Assembly (NCBI RefSeq): GCF_019703515.2
Contig: NC_059368.1
Coordinates: forward strand, 30,974,289 to 31,038,288
Source: Myxocyprinus asiaticus
Lineage: Eukaryota; Chordata; Actinopteri; Cypriniformes; Catostomidae
Reading direction: 5' to 3'
DNA length: 64,000 nucleotides
Below are positions 10,801 through 22,380 of this stretch, piece by piece. The notes beneath the pieces were generated by a model. It saw nothing but the letters and a program-made list of their open reading frames with translations. It did not search any database and was not told the DNA's origin. Position 1 is the first letter of the stretch; the number at the start of each line of letters is the position of its first letter. A program made the translations under genes and the position numbers.

Positions 10801-11344
10801 GACAGTTTAAGTGCATTGTTAGTAAGGTGACATCAGTAGCTGCCTTAAGTTGAAGCAAATTATATTTTCAACTTGGTTTCACATCTTAAAATTGCCAAGC
10901 ACGTAATTGGTTCAAACCAGGTTCCCTTTAATTGAAGCAAAACTGAAAGCACAAATGGAGATATGCAATTTGCATAAAACAGCATATTAAGTTCATGGAC
11001 TAGATGCTGAGGCCATCGTGGAATTATGCTAGTTCATGCTCGTGCTTTTACATGTGGGATAACATGGAAATTGGCATAAAGTGACTTTCAATTGTCTGAC
11101 CAAATGTTTTATAAAACAAAGTATTATCCCATTTTATTCAGATGCAAAAAACTTTGTTCATGAAAGCAACATACATGCACATGCACACTAGTCTTGTGTA
11201 GCCAGACCTTTGACAAAGGCATGAGGTCTGGATCACAATCCAGCTTATTTAAGACTGTCTGACGGACATGTAAAGCAAGCACCCACAATTTGTTTTGTTT
11301 GATGTGCTGTTTAAGGTAGGAATGAGAATTGTTAGTAATTTAAC
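10801..11344. other. non-coding, nothing recognised
   Basis: AT-rich sequence between the DIRS copy and the hAT MITE, with no open frame above 60 codons and no recognised repeat. Confidence 0.5.
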
Positions 11345-11586
11345 CAGGGCCGCCCTGGCCAAATGGGTGCCCTACACAGAGCTCTGTGATCGTGATTGGT
11401 TGGCAGTGGTAGGAGTTGCGAGGCGAGTGCGAAATTGCAAGCACGAGGCGATCCTATGTGTTCCACAACTGCTTGAATAACATATAATGTGCGAGTAAGG
11501 GCAGCCAGAAGAGTTTCTGGTGCTCCCCTAGGCAGCTGGTGCCCTACGCAGACTGCATAATATGCGTATAGTGAGCGGCGGTACTG
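11345..11586. mobile_element. hAT-type MITE with 8-bp target duplication
   Basis: The element begins CAGGGCCGCC and ends GGCGGTACTG, imperfect short terminal inverted repeats. It is flanked on both sides by the identical 8-mer AATTTAAC (11,337-11,344 and 11,587-11,594), the duplication length made by hAT transposases. The inside repeats the phrase GGTGCCCTAC twice (near 11,366 and 11,539) and has no transposase. At 242 bp it is a non-autonomous derivative. Confidence 0.85.
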
Positions 11587-13216
11587 AATTTAACAACTCA
11601 GATTCCTCTTAACGATTTCAGTTCCTTAATGGTTCCGTTAATGATGATTTTTGAGCTTTGAGGAACAAAGATTTGGAAATAAGAAATGCAGTTCTTGCTG
11701 GATTTGTACTGTCACAGCATCCAAGTGATGAAATGGTTTTATATCTTAACAGAACAAATTCTTGCAAAAGGAGTTTAGAAAGATTTGTTTTTTATTCATT
11801 TATTCATTTTTACTCATTTTAATCATTCATTTTTTATAAAATACCACTTAATACAACAAAACTCATAATGTGCATCTTTAACTAAACATTAATATCAACA
11901 ACCATCCAGTAATTACTCTGACTGATGTCTTACAAGCCATACGTACACATAACACAGTAACAATTTTTGGTTAATTTCAAGTCAAATTTAATGACTACCG
12001 TAAGTTTTTCATTCATTAAAAAAAAAAAAAAAAGAAAAGAAAAAAATGATAAAAGTAATTCGTTCAAAAATCAGGCTCACTGGTCATGCTGTTTGTTTCC
12101 TGCTTTAGATTCAAAGATCCTGCTCATGACAGTCATTCGTTCAGAAATCAGACTACAGTGATTGAGCTGATCACAAATATTTAAGTACATTGTTTCATTC
12201 ACATCGCCATATAGTGTATTTTCAGAAACCATTAATGGAACCAAAAGTGATGAACATTATTCAGTTCCAGTATTTTTTTTACAAATTGAACCGTTCTGAA
12301 TGACAACCGGTTCTCATTTCCCAAACCAAGGTTTAGGGTCAGAGTTATCTAAAATATATTACAACACAGTAATAGACTGGGGTGTAAAATACATTTTAAT
12401 AGGTACACAGCAGTCTCCACAAACAGTTGTACAGAGCACACAAAAAAAGAAAATTGTGGAAAATGTAGATAGACTGTGATCAGAATTTCTGTCTGTTCAA
12501 AACTAATAATTACTATTTCACAAAACTCATAGGAAAAACAAAATCAAGCAAGCCACAGAAGAAACAGATGGAGGTGAGGACAACAAACGTGCAACAAAAA
12601 AATAATTCATCAGTCCTTTATGGCCCCTCCATTACAGTCTTAGTCTAAGTGCTGTCACACTACATTATCATTCCTTATCCTGAACTTTAATTGACCCCCT
12701 GTTCTTCTAGAAAGAATTTGCTTCATGAGGTAACATCTAAATTTGGATTAAGTAAAGGATAATGCACACTAGGTGTGTGTTAAACAATTTTAATGCACAA
12801 CATGGTGGGGAAGAACCACCCAACGTAAATCGGAACACCTAGTGTGGATTATCACGCTTATACCATGGTCACTTGCCAGCATTGATTAGTTAAAGCTATT
12901 ATTGATTTTTGTTTTGCGAATTTTGACTGGAAGAATACAAATAATGGTTAACTTTATCAACAGGTTGTTAGATCCAGAGTTCTGCCCATTGTAAATCAGA
13001 CACAGAGATAAAGAAGTGCAATAATATCACATTTATTTGAATGAATTAACTAAAAGGATATACGAATAATTGGAGAAAAAAATGGACTTAAGTTTGTTGT
13101 AGAACACGTTCTGTAAAAACTCTGAATTTGAATGCATAATCCAGAAATAATACTTGTATGTTGAAGTAATTATTCTACAAATAATATAGAGGGGTTGGCA
13201 CTTCTAAGAACACATA
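11587..13216. other. non-coding, nothing recognised
   Basis: AT-rich DNA with an A-rich tract near 12,018-12,034. The small open frame at 11,967-12,161 spans that tract and is not credible. No repeat is recognised. Confidence 0.5.
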
Positions 13217-13533
13217 TGTAACAGTGATAGTATTCTCAGGGCAAATAGAGGAGTCAGGAGGCACCGAAAACAGTCAACTATATTACTCTTCAGCTTCGTT
13301 CACAAAACTCAAATAAAAAGGGCACTCAGTGGCCAAATAATCACACACACAGCAAGAGTTTCTCTCTGGTCCCTCTCTTTCTGCCGACTGATGCCCTTGT
13401 CTGCCTTTTCAGGTCTCCCTCCACCATCACTATAACAAGAGTCAGGTGTTAATGATAATGATAGCCCAGGTGACAAGCCTTACTGCTCTCCCTCTTCCGC
13501 AGAGAGACACACGACCACGCCCCCATCCCCACA
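13217..13533 (-). mobile_element. solo LTR of Gmr1-like family
   Basis: The 317-bp unit begins TGTAACAGTG and ends CCATCCCCACA on the plus strand, giving the TG...CA ends of an LTR. It is flanked by ACATA (13,212-13,216) and ACGTA (13,534-13,538), a 5-bp target duplication with one mismatch. The body resembles the copy 1 LTR (TCACTATAACAAGAGTC, then TGTTAATGAT). Read on the minus strand it starts with a GGGGGCGTGGTCG phrase also found at the start of the LTR at 61,707. No internal coding sequence adjoins it, so it is the product of LTR-LTR recombination. Confidence 0.78.
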
Positions 13534-14574
13534 ACGTAATATTACATTTCTATTCTTTGTCATTTTCACGTCCACAATGCTTTGGAATCCATTAAGGCAG
13601 CACGATTGATTGAATTAAGATGAAATCGCCATATGGCCTTGTGTGGTTACTAAATTCAAATAGTTTTGCCTCGTTTTGCCGGACAGAGAAAGATGCCTTT
13701 GATGGTCTGGGTTTTCTTCTCTCCCCCTCTGTGCAAAACATAGTTGTATGTCAAACCATACTTTACTTAAAAACCTTTTGGGTGTTAAAGGGGAAAATGT
13801 GGGTGCATTCATAATTACCTCCAGGTCGGACTCAGTAATACGGGGCTGATGAACACTGATGTCTCTTCTGTATTTTTTTCCTGTAGTGCTTCACAATTGA
13901 TTTAAAGATGCCATTGCATGACTTGATAATATCGTGTTTTGCTATGTGACAGGTAATCCTGGCTTTAATGCTCATCAGACTTGCAACACATTATTTGCAT
14001 CCAGAGGTAGTTTGAAAAGAGGCATACAAATCTTGCAATGTCTCATTATGGAGGATAGCAGAGTAGGCGCATAAATATATAACGTGATTAAAAGTAACTG
14101 GAACTACCTGTGCATTAATCGGTTTTAACCCATGCATTCCAGCCAATCAGAATTGAGTATTCAAATAGAATAAAAATATATTTTTTAAATTACTAGGGGT
14201 TACGCTAACTAGTCGATTAGTTCTGCCACTTAGGTTTGTGTCGACTAGTCACTCAGCCCTGACTGACACATCCTCAACCAATGAAGTCATTTTTAAGGGT
14301 CAGATCAGGCTGAGATAGGGCCGTTTTTAGAGAGTGTGCAGTAAAATATGGAGTCTTGTATTCAACATTTTAAACCGAATTTGAAATCTCAACGGAGACT
14401 GCACAGGCCTTGTCGATATGTATAAAGTACGAGACAAAAGAAGTCAAGGCTCTCTCTCTTTTTCCTTCTTTTCCTCCATTCCCCCTCATGCTTGCTTTCT
14501 TCTTTCTTCATGTGCAACAGCTATTGATCAAGGCTCTGGAGGAACCACATTCTGAATTGCACTTTGATTAGCAC

Positions 14575-14575
<1 letters not shown>
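13534..14575. other. non-coding, nothing recognised
   Basis: Two antiparallel open frames near 13,615-13,814 overlap and lack motifs. The stretch at 14,195-14,260 (ACTAGTCGATTAGT and GTCGACTAGTCACT) has a loosely palindromic look but no clear element ends. Confidence 0.45.

Positions 14576-14635
<60 letters not shown>
14576..14635. repeat. (GA)n microsatellite, 5' flank of LINE tail
   Basis: An uninterrupted 60-bp AG/GA run. It lies immediately upstream of a LINE 3' tail that ends in a second (GA)n tract. Confidence 0.95.
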
Positions 14636-14636
<1 letters not shown>

Positions 14637-14832
14637 ATTTTGTGCACTTACCTGTATGCTTATTATTATTGTTATTATTATTCATAATGTATTATTTGAC
14701 TTTTTTATTTTTATTTTTTTTTTAATGAGTGCTTTGGCAACATGGTATATTGTATACGGTCATGCCAATAAAGCAAATTTGAATTTAATTGAGAGAGTGA
14801 GAGAGAGTGTGTGAGAGAGAGAGAGAGAGAGA
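14636..14832 (+). mobile_element. 5'-truncated LINE 3' tail, copy A, ending in (GA)n
   Basis: The segment shares the end of the LINE at 25,598-27,737: GTTATTATTATT-rich text, TGCTTTGGCAA, a TATTGTAT phrase, TCATGCCAATAAAG (with an AATAAA signal) and finally TTTAATTGAGAGAG. Only about 155 bp of element remains (14,636-14,790) before an imperfect (GA)n tract at 14,791-14,832. It has no coding capacity. Confidence 0.75.
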
Positions 14833-16109
14833 TAATGTGTGTAAGAAAGAGAGAACTAAGGGAGAGCATGAGAGATTCAGAATAAGAAGATGAGAGGAAG
14901 TTAGGGAGGCTGTCAGAATTGGTCAGAAATAGAGAGAAAGACTGTGTATTTTGCATCACTGGGCTTGAGACAGGCTCTTTGAAGTGCCGGTTTGGCGTGT
15001 GAGAAGATGAGAGCGATGCTGGCTTTGCATATGCAAAAATGATTCAAACAAATGCTTACTCAGACATAAAGATTGCTAAACAAAGGGTTGTGTGAGGAGA
15101 CAATGCAATGCAGAACAACAATATACCACTGTCACTCTTGCTGCATGAATGAACCTGCAAAAGAAGCTCAGAAGATGTATATGTTGTTTCAGATGTGCTT
15201 GGCTGTAAGAAAGCCTGTTTAGATGTGTTCTGTTCTTTTCTGTATGTGGGTTCACACAAACATGGGGGAGTAAGTGTGTTTTTATGTGGTGCACATGCTA
15301 AACAGTGTGGACCATTAAAGTCTGAGAAAGACAGACAATGAAAAAGAATAGCTATTGGCACACGACCAGGGCCGGTGGAATTTGTTTCCATAACTTTCAC
15401 ACAATGGATCTTATTCATGAATAACGGGCAGAACAAATTTCAATTTAAATTGTTCATAAAATGTTGTACACAAAAGAGGAAAAGTTCAGTTTCAACCAAT
15501 AACCACGAAAGCATTGTAGCTACCTTATTAGAAAAAGTTGGTTCATCAATACAGCTCCTTCATATAAAGGGAATAAATTAAATCTCCAAAATTGTCAGGC
15601 AAGATTCAATCAGTTTTAATAATGTGTGTTAAATCACTAATATCATCTTATAATAATGGTATACTGTATTAAAATGCACAATTACTTATTAGCAGACTTA
15701 CAAAAAGATTTACAGTGCATTCAAGGCACGCATTTTATCAGTACGTGTCTCCACTGTGAAAATACTATGCTCTTCCAAACCTGGACACATGTTCTCGATT
15801 TAGCTTCTTTAGCTCAATTCACTATTTTATACAGGCTGGTTCAGCTAATGCATATTTGTATTTTGGAGGAAATTTCACATGCAATGTGTCTGTAAAAAGC
15901 GATTGTCTAAAAAGCTGGATATTCTTTCCTCTAGATGTTCACGCTATCCTCTGCAAAGTAAAGAATCAAGTATCTTGTCTACTCTGGGACAGGTCTCTCA
16001 GGACACTTGCAAAACCAGCTGCCACTGCAGAGGCTTTTGACACTTGAAACGGCTGTTTTCTTTCTTTCTTTTTATCTCACCTTTGTTCCACACACACACA
16101 CAAAAAAAA
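14833..16109. other. non-coding; one diverged dispersed-repeat patch
   Basis: Around 15,795-15,855 the phrase TTTAGCTTCTTTAGCTC and then GGTTCAGCTAATGC resemble the dispersed repeat at 32,270-32,330. Open frames at 15,056-15,436 and 15,656-16,047 lack motifs and codon bias. Nothing else is recognised. Confidence 0.4.
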
Positions 16110-16275
16110 ATGTATTTATTTTTTTCTCCCCAATTTGGAATGCACAATTCCCAATGCGGTCTAAGTCCTCGTGGTGGCGTAGTGCCTCAATCCGGGTGGC
16201 AGAGGATGAATCTCAGTTGCCTCCGCATCGGAGACCATCAATCCGTGCATCTTATCACGTGGCTTGTTGAGCGCC
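16110..16275 (-). mobile_element. truncated copy of the tRNA-derived SINE
   Basis: The plus strand reads TTTTTTCTCCCCAATTTGG, CACAATTCCCAATGC, GTCCTCGTGGTGGCG, CCGGGTGGCAGAGGA, CAGTTGCCTCCGCAT and CTTATCACGTGGCTTG. These match in order the reverse complement of the 3' part of the SINE at 61,035-61,474. Only the 3' portion is present, so it is a 5'-truncated minus-strand copy next to an A-rich patch. Confidence 0.8.
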
Positions 16276-16880
16276 CACGCACACACACAAAATATTACAA
16301 TTTGGAAACATTTTATATTGGTCTTTACCTAGGCCTAAATGGGGGAGCCAGACTTACAACTCAAGTTATTGGAGTATGCCCCTGGCATTGACTACTATAG
16401 CTTATCACAAAACAGCCATGGTACACATGCATTGAACATGCCCATATGGGCTCGTGGTCAAGATTATAATTTGAAAGGCTAAAACGCTCGATGGCATGGA
16501 AAAAAAATATAAAAATAAAAATAAAATAAAAATTACAATTCACCTTACACTTAAATCTTAAATAGATGTCACAATAATAGACTGGTGCGGGAAAACATAT
16601 TTAAAAGAGGCTCCATTTGTATAGGAAACACTGAAGAAATTTGTGGAACTATGTGTTGACTTAAGAATCAGAAGGTTGTGAGTGAATACCTGACTGACTA
16701 TTATGTTTATGATATGGGGAATACATTGCAATTGAGTTATACTATGGTTCATTTGTCATATGTTCTGGTTTTAGTGTCACAGGTTTTTTCCCCTCCTCTC
16801 TTATGTCACACCTTGGAATATGTAAATGTTATCATTGTTAAAACTGTTGCTAAGGGTTAAATTTAAAACATTGAGCATGT
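16276..16880. other. non-coding, nothing recognised
   Basis: AT-rich; an A-rich tract at 16,500-16,535. The small open frames have no motifs. Confidence 0.45.
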
Positions 16881-18190
16881 ACTGTAATTTAAAAAGGAGG
16901 CCTACATCTCCCTGATTTCTTACTCTATTTTGGGCTGCGCAACTGAGAGCTGTTTGGATGTGGCAGAAAAATCTTATTCATGCACCTACATAGACACAAA
17001 TTGAAAAACATCACGCAGGGAAAATTAATAAATAAAAAATTAATAAATTATTAATAAATAATGCCTGGATAAGGCATTATTTATTCCCCTGACTTATGTT
17101 GTGAAGGAAGTCAACAATCCATTTGTTAGATTCACCTGCAAGTTGGTGTCGGATATTAGAAAAAAATACAAATGGTCATTACCAATATATGACAACACTA
17201 CATTTCAGTCTAATCCCGCTCTTCCAGATGTACTCAAAGATGTTAACACAATATTGGTTTAATAAGGGCACTGAGGTTTTTCGGGACTTATATGAGGGAG
17301 ATACACTCATAACATTTAAGTAGCTGAGTACAAAGTTCCTTCTTCCCACTAAACACTTTTTTACATATTTCCAAATACGGTATTACATTACTACACAACA
17401 AGGCGGTCACTTAGTACCTCTTTCTTCTCTTCCAATAGATAAAGTTATTAGAGAAAAAAAGAGGCCCAACGGTCTTGTATCGCATATATATGCTAATCTT
17501 ATTGATTTGCATGGAGAGGATATGCCAATTTATAAGTTGAGATGGGAAAAACTCTTGGAGTGTGTTTTTGAACAGGAGATATGGGAATCTATTTGTGAGA
17601 ATGCCCACAAATTTTCATATAATAGTAGACATAGATTAATTCAATTCAACATTATTCATAGGGCTTATTACACACCAGAGAGACTACACAAGATAAGTGA
17701 TATCTATTCGGAATGCTGCCCTAGATGTAAAGTAGAGGTGGGCACACTACTAAATATGATTTGGGAATGTGCAAAATTAAAAGAAATATTGGGAGAGAAT
17801 CCTCTACATTATTGATGAAGTCACTGAGGTTAAGCTTCTTTTTGATCCCAGATTTATCTTGTTGGGGGATGAATCAATTCTACAACTTAAACATGGGGTA
17901 AATTTACAATTTATAAAGGTGGCCCTGATAGCAGAAAATAAGTGTATTGTTGTACAGTGGAAGACTGCTGAACCTCCTAAAGTCGCCATGTGGCTTAGAA
18001 AAATATCTTCTTATGTTCCAGTGGAGAAAATAATGTTTAATCTCAAAAAGAAGCCATCTTTGTTTAACAAGAAATAGGATAAATACATTGATCATACAGA
18101 GGAAGAGGATGTCAGTTAAAACAATGTAACATTATAAATATTTAAACTAAATGAAACTCACCCCTTTTATAATTGTTATTGTGTTTTTTG
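16881..18190 (+). pseudogene. L1-type LINE ORF2 C-terminal region
   Basis: Read with frame changes, the plus strand gives GGLHLPDFLLYFWAAQLRAVW near 16,895-16,960, then FRDLYEGD (17,275-17,300), a YFQIRYYITT segment, and in the frame 17,507-17,815 KLRWEKLLECVFEQEIWESI, LIQFNIIHRAYYTPERLH and CCPRCKVEVGTLLNMIWEC. This is the post-RT domain of L1/Tx1-type ORF2, ending in a CX2C zinc-binding motif that helps bind RNA. The tail runs to about 18,077 (KIMFNLKKKP). RT and endonuclease are absent, so the copy is 5'-truncated, with many frameshifts. The 3' end leads into a (TTA)n tract. Confidence 0.78.

Positions 18191-18234
<44 letters not shown>
18191..18234. repeat. (ATT)n microsatellite
   Basis: A trinucleotide ATT run at the 3' end of the L1-type remnant; it may be the element's own simple-repeat tail. 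Open frames on both strands here (18,147-18,360) are encoded by the repeat. Confidence 0.9.
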
Positions 18235-18700
18235 TTAATTATTATTAACATGTATGTATCTTCAGTGTGCAAGTATTTAGTGTTTATGCTAGACTGCAGC
18301 CTATTGCAGTCTAAGCTGCCGGTCCACTGCACGAATCTGTGTTTGTTTGTAGCTTGCTAGCTTGCTTAGCATTGCTTATTCCTCTGCATTCATCATTTTA
18401 TCCTTTGCCATTTTACCGTGTACTTTGTTTTTTTCCTGCTTTTCTATTGTTTCAACTGCATGTATATTACCACGCGCACCATTTTCCTTTCTTTTTTCCT
18501 GCATGTCTATATCTCGCATTTCAACTTCTTGCATTCATTTTCTCCTCTGTGTTTTACACAGATTATTGCATGTATTTCAAACCTTTGCTGATCAGGAACC
18601 ACCACAACAACAGCAAACAATTGCATGAGGGATTCACATCGATCTCAAAGTCTCGCTGCTAAAGAACAACCATAACATCAACAACCAATTACAGTAAGTC
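18235..18700. other. non-coding, possibly 5' UTR of the L2 LINE
   Basis: T/C-rich text without a motif. The part next to 18,701 could be the L2 5' leader but nothing proves it. Frames at 18,339-18,662 are hydrophobic T-rich shadows. Confidence 0.35.
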
Positions 18701-19574
18701 ATGGCATCCGCTTATGTTATTGCTTCCTGCATTGCATGCCACATGTTTACTATAGCTTCTTCCATCAGCATTGAGGGATTTACATATGATAAATGTAAGA
18801 AATTAGTCAGGCTGATGGAGAAGGTTAATGAGTTAGAGACACGAATCTGAACGCTAGTGGAGGTCAGTGAGAAAGAGAAGCCGGTAGATACTTTTTCGTA
18901 TGTGGGTAAAACAGTGAGCAACACACACATGTTGGTTCCGGCTGTAGAGCCCATGAAGCAGGGCTTTTGGGTGACGTCTCAGCAGCATACTTGCTCAGCA
19001 AAGCGACACCACTCTCCCGTTCCTGTTAGGGTTTCCAATCGATCCTCCCCACTCAGTGATGCACCCACTGATAATCATGTTGAAAGCACCCTTGTTATAG
19101 GAGATTCTATTGTAAGGAACATGGAAATAGAGACTCCAACCACTATTGTTAAATGCATTTTGGGGGCTTGGGCATCTGACATCAGATCAAATTTACGAGT
19201 GCTGGCTGATGTAAAACAAAGTTTTTCTAAAATTGTTATGCATGTCGGCACTAACGATGTCTGGCTTCTCCAGTCAGAGATCATTAGAGATAATGTTAAA
19301 GAGGTGTGTGAACTTGCAAAAACGATGTCAAACACTGTAATATGCTCTGGCCCCCTCCCTGCTCATTGTGGTGACAAGGTTTATAGTAGATTAGTGTCAC
19401 TGAATGGCTGGATGTCTGAGTGATGTCTGGAGAATAGCATAGGATTTATAGACAATTGGAAGAGTTTTTGGGGTAGACCTGACCTGCTAAAGAGATGGAC
19501 TCCATCCCTCCAGGGAAGGTGCCACTCTCCTCTCTAATAACTTGGCTCATAGACTTAATAGTGATAGTATTTGA
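18701..19574 (+). pseudogene. L2 LINE ORF1 with SGNH-esterase domain
   Basis: The ATG at 18,701 opens a frame with an early coiled-coil-like stretch (KKLVRLMEKVNELETRI), then an in-frame stop at about 18,848. It continues to a GDS-box LVIGDSIVRNM, block III VMHVGTND with the Gly and Asn, and a stop at 19,421. A one-base loss near 19,492 hides the final DG.HPS block, which carries the catalytic Asp and His. Ser, Gly, Asn, Asp and His positions are therefore all traceable. In CR1/L2 elements ORF1 is an RNA-binding protein with this esterase fold; its substrate is not known. Confidence 0.8.
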
Positions 19575-19829
19575 CTAACTGGGGCCCAGGTCAGGAAGCA
19601 GACAAACTGGCTAATTCGAATGTATGCTAGCTGCCTTCAGATGTCACACAGGTAACATAAACTACAACACATAGTGACTGTATCACCTACATATCACATA
19701 GACACTGTGTCTGTTCCCCGAACTACCAAATACAAACCCCTCACTAAATCATTTAGAAAAATTTGATTAAGGTAAAACTTGAAAAAATAAATAAATAAAT
19801 AAATAATTGAAGATAAACATAATATAAAG

Positions 19830-20482
19830 GTAGGGCTACTAAACACTAAATCTCTTTCAACCAAATCAGTAATTGTAAATGTAATTATTACAAATCAAAG
19901 TTTGGATGCCCTCTGTTTGACTGAAACCTGGCTTAAACCGGACGAATATATTAGTTTAAATGAATCTGCTCCCCCAGGTTATTGTTATAAATATGAGCCT
20001 CATCTGAAGGGTCAAGGAGGTGGTGTTGCTGCAATTTACAGTGAAGTTTTTGGTGTATACTCAGAGGACACGATTGACACATTAAAAGGACACATTGGGA
20101 TTAGCATTTATCGATATTCTCAAAAATGTGAAAATACCAACTCATCGCCATAATCATACTCACATTAATATCATATTAATTCTGTCATATGGCGTTGATG
20201 TTGATAGTATAGAAATGTTGCCGCAGAGCGATGACATCTCAGATCATTACCTTGTCTCTTGCATGCTGCGATCAGCTAATGGCACTCAATCTACACCACG
20301 CTATCATTCAGGTAGAACTATTCTTTCAACCACTAAAGATAGCTTCACTAATAATCTTCCAGATTTATCTCATATACTCAGTAAGCCAAAAAGTCTGGAA
20401 GAACTTGATGAAATAACAGAAAATATAAATACAGTCTTCTCTAGCACTCTTGATAGTGTCGCCCCTTCAATTAAAGTAAATT
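19830..20482 (+). pseudogene. L2 LINE ORF2 AP endonuclease, internally deleted
   Basis: It begins with VGLLNTKSL, continues with LDALCLTETWL (catalytic Glu) and GGGVAAIYSE, and resumes with DDISDHYLVSCML, which has the SDH motif with the final Asp and His. Only about 155 codons lie between the first and last motifs, while this domain normally has more than 220 residues. The central part with the GDFN motif is missing. A frame change at about 20,100 marks the junction. The endonuclease nicks target DNA to prime reverse transcription. Confidence 0.78.
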
Positions 20483-22380
20483 AAAGAAAAAATCCCCTCA
20501 CCATGGTACAATGATCACACTCATGCTCTCAAGAGAGCAGCTTGGAAAATGGAGTGCAAGTGGAAGAATACAAAATTAGAGGTATTTTGCGGTGCATGGA
20601 AGGATAGTGTCTGTAGCTACAGACAGGCACTAAAAGCTGCCAGGTCAGCATATTTTAGCAATCTCATAGAAAATAGTAGTGTGGCTAAATTGATTAGGAA
20701 TAATGCCTCGCCTGAACCAGATATTCCGTCGCAGCACAATAGTAATGACTTCATGAATTTCTTTACTGATAAAATTGAAATCATCAGAAATCAAATTGGA
20801 ATTTTGCAATTGTCTGTCGCAGTACCTCAGTGTCTCATAATTTTTCCTCATGTGCAACTTCAATCCTTCGCTGTCATAGGTCATGAATGCTAACAAAACT
20901 TATCAAAACATCAAAAGTCACAACATGTATGTTAGATCCAATACCAAATAAGCTCTTAAAAGAGGTATTCCCTGTAATCTCATAACCTCTTCTTAATATT
21001 ATGAATTCCTTGCTATCCTTAGGACATGTCCCAAGAAACTTTAAAATGGCAGTTATCAAACTGCTTATTAAGAAGCCATACCTTGATCCTGGAGAATGGG
21101 ATGATTATAGACTGATTTCAAATCTCCTGTTTATGTCAGAAATACTAGAAAAGGTAGTGTCCTCCCAACTATGTTCATTTCTACAGAGAAATAGTATATA
21201 TTAACAATTTCAGTCAGGATTTAGGCCCCATCACAGTACAGAGACTGCACTTAGAGTTACAAATGACTTGCTCTTATCATCTGAACATGGCTGCATTTCT
21301 CTTCTAGTGCTTTTAGATCTTAGGTCTGCCTTTGACACTATAGATCACGACAGTCTCTTGAATAGGCTTGAGAATTATGTTGGCATTTGTGGACTTGCAT
21401 TAGCAAGGTTTAGGTCCTATTTAGCAGACCACTACCACTTTGTCTGTGTAAACGAGGAATTGTCAAATCAGGGAGTGTCACAGGGATCAGTTTTATGGCC
21501 TTTGTTTTTCTCCTTATATATGCTTCCCCTGGGAGATATTATCAGGAATCATGGAATAAGTTTCCACTGTTATGCCTACAACCCAACTTTATATTTCTTC
21601 GAAACCCGATGAAATTTCACAATTCCCCAAATTAGCAGAGTGTATCAATTAATTTAAAGATTGGATGGCCAGAAATTTCCTTCTAAATTTTCATAAAACA
21701 GAGGTACTAAATACTGGACCAAAAACCTCTAAAAATAAGATGCTAAAATATAATTTGACTTTGATGGATGTACTGTTACATCGTCTTCTACAGCAAAGAA
21801 CTTTGATACCAATCTGTCCTTTGAAAATCTAATTTCCAATATTTGTAGAACAGCATTCTTCCACCTCAGAAATATTGCTAAGTTACAACACATGCTCTCT
21901 GTGCTGATGCCGAAAAACTAATTCATGCGTTCATGACCTCAAGACTAGATTATTGTAATGCATTACAGGGAGGATGTCCAGCAAGATCAATAAATAAACT
22001 TCATTTGTTTCAAAATGCAGCAGCCAGAGTGCTGACTAGAACAAGAAATATGATTATATTAGCCCCATTTTATCATTGTTACATTGGCTCCCTGTTAAAT
22101 TTCATATTAATTTAAAAACTTTGTTAACTACGTACAAAGCTTTGTATGGTTTAGCTCCGTAGTACTTAAGTGACCTTCTACCATGCTATATTCCATCACG
22201 TTCATTACGATCACAAAATTATGGCCTGTTAATAGTTCCTAGAATATCAAAATCCACAAACGGAGGTAGATCCTTTTACTATTTGGCTCCTAAACTATGG
22301 AATAGTCCCCCTAACACTTTTCAGGATGCAGATACACTCACTCAATTTAATCTAGACTAAAGACTCATATATATAGCCAG
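20483..22380 (+). pseudogene. L2 LINE reverse transcriptase and C-terminal region
   Basis: Recognisable blocks are YRLISNLLFMSEILEKVVSSQL, then FRPHHSTETAL, LLVLLDLRSAFDTIDHDSLL (first Asp), GVSQGSVLWPLFFSLYMLPLG and HGISFHCYAYNP. The last is the FADD/YADD box changed to YAYN, so the catalytic Asp pair is lost. The C-terminal region follows: MTSRLDYCNAL, LFQNAAARVLTRT and further pieces to about 22,375. Stops and frame changes at about 20,893, 21,204 and 21,612 break it. Confidence 0.85.

Noticed and set aside
18147..18360. Open frames on both strands
   Set aside because: Driven by the (ATT)n microsatellite (poly-Asn / poly-Leu).
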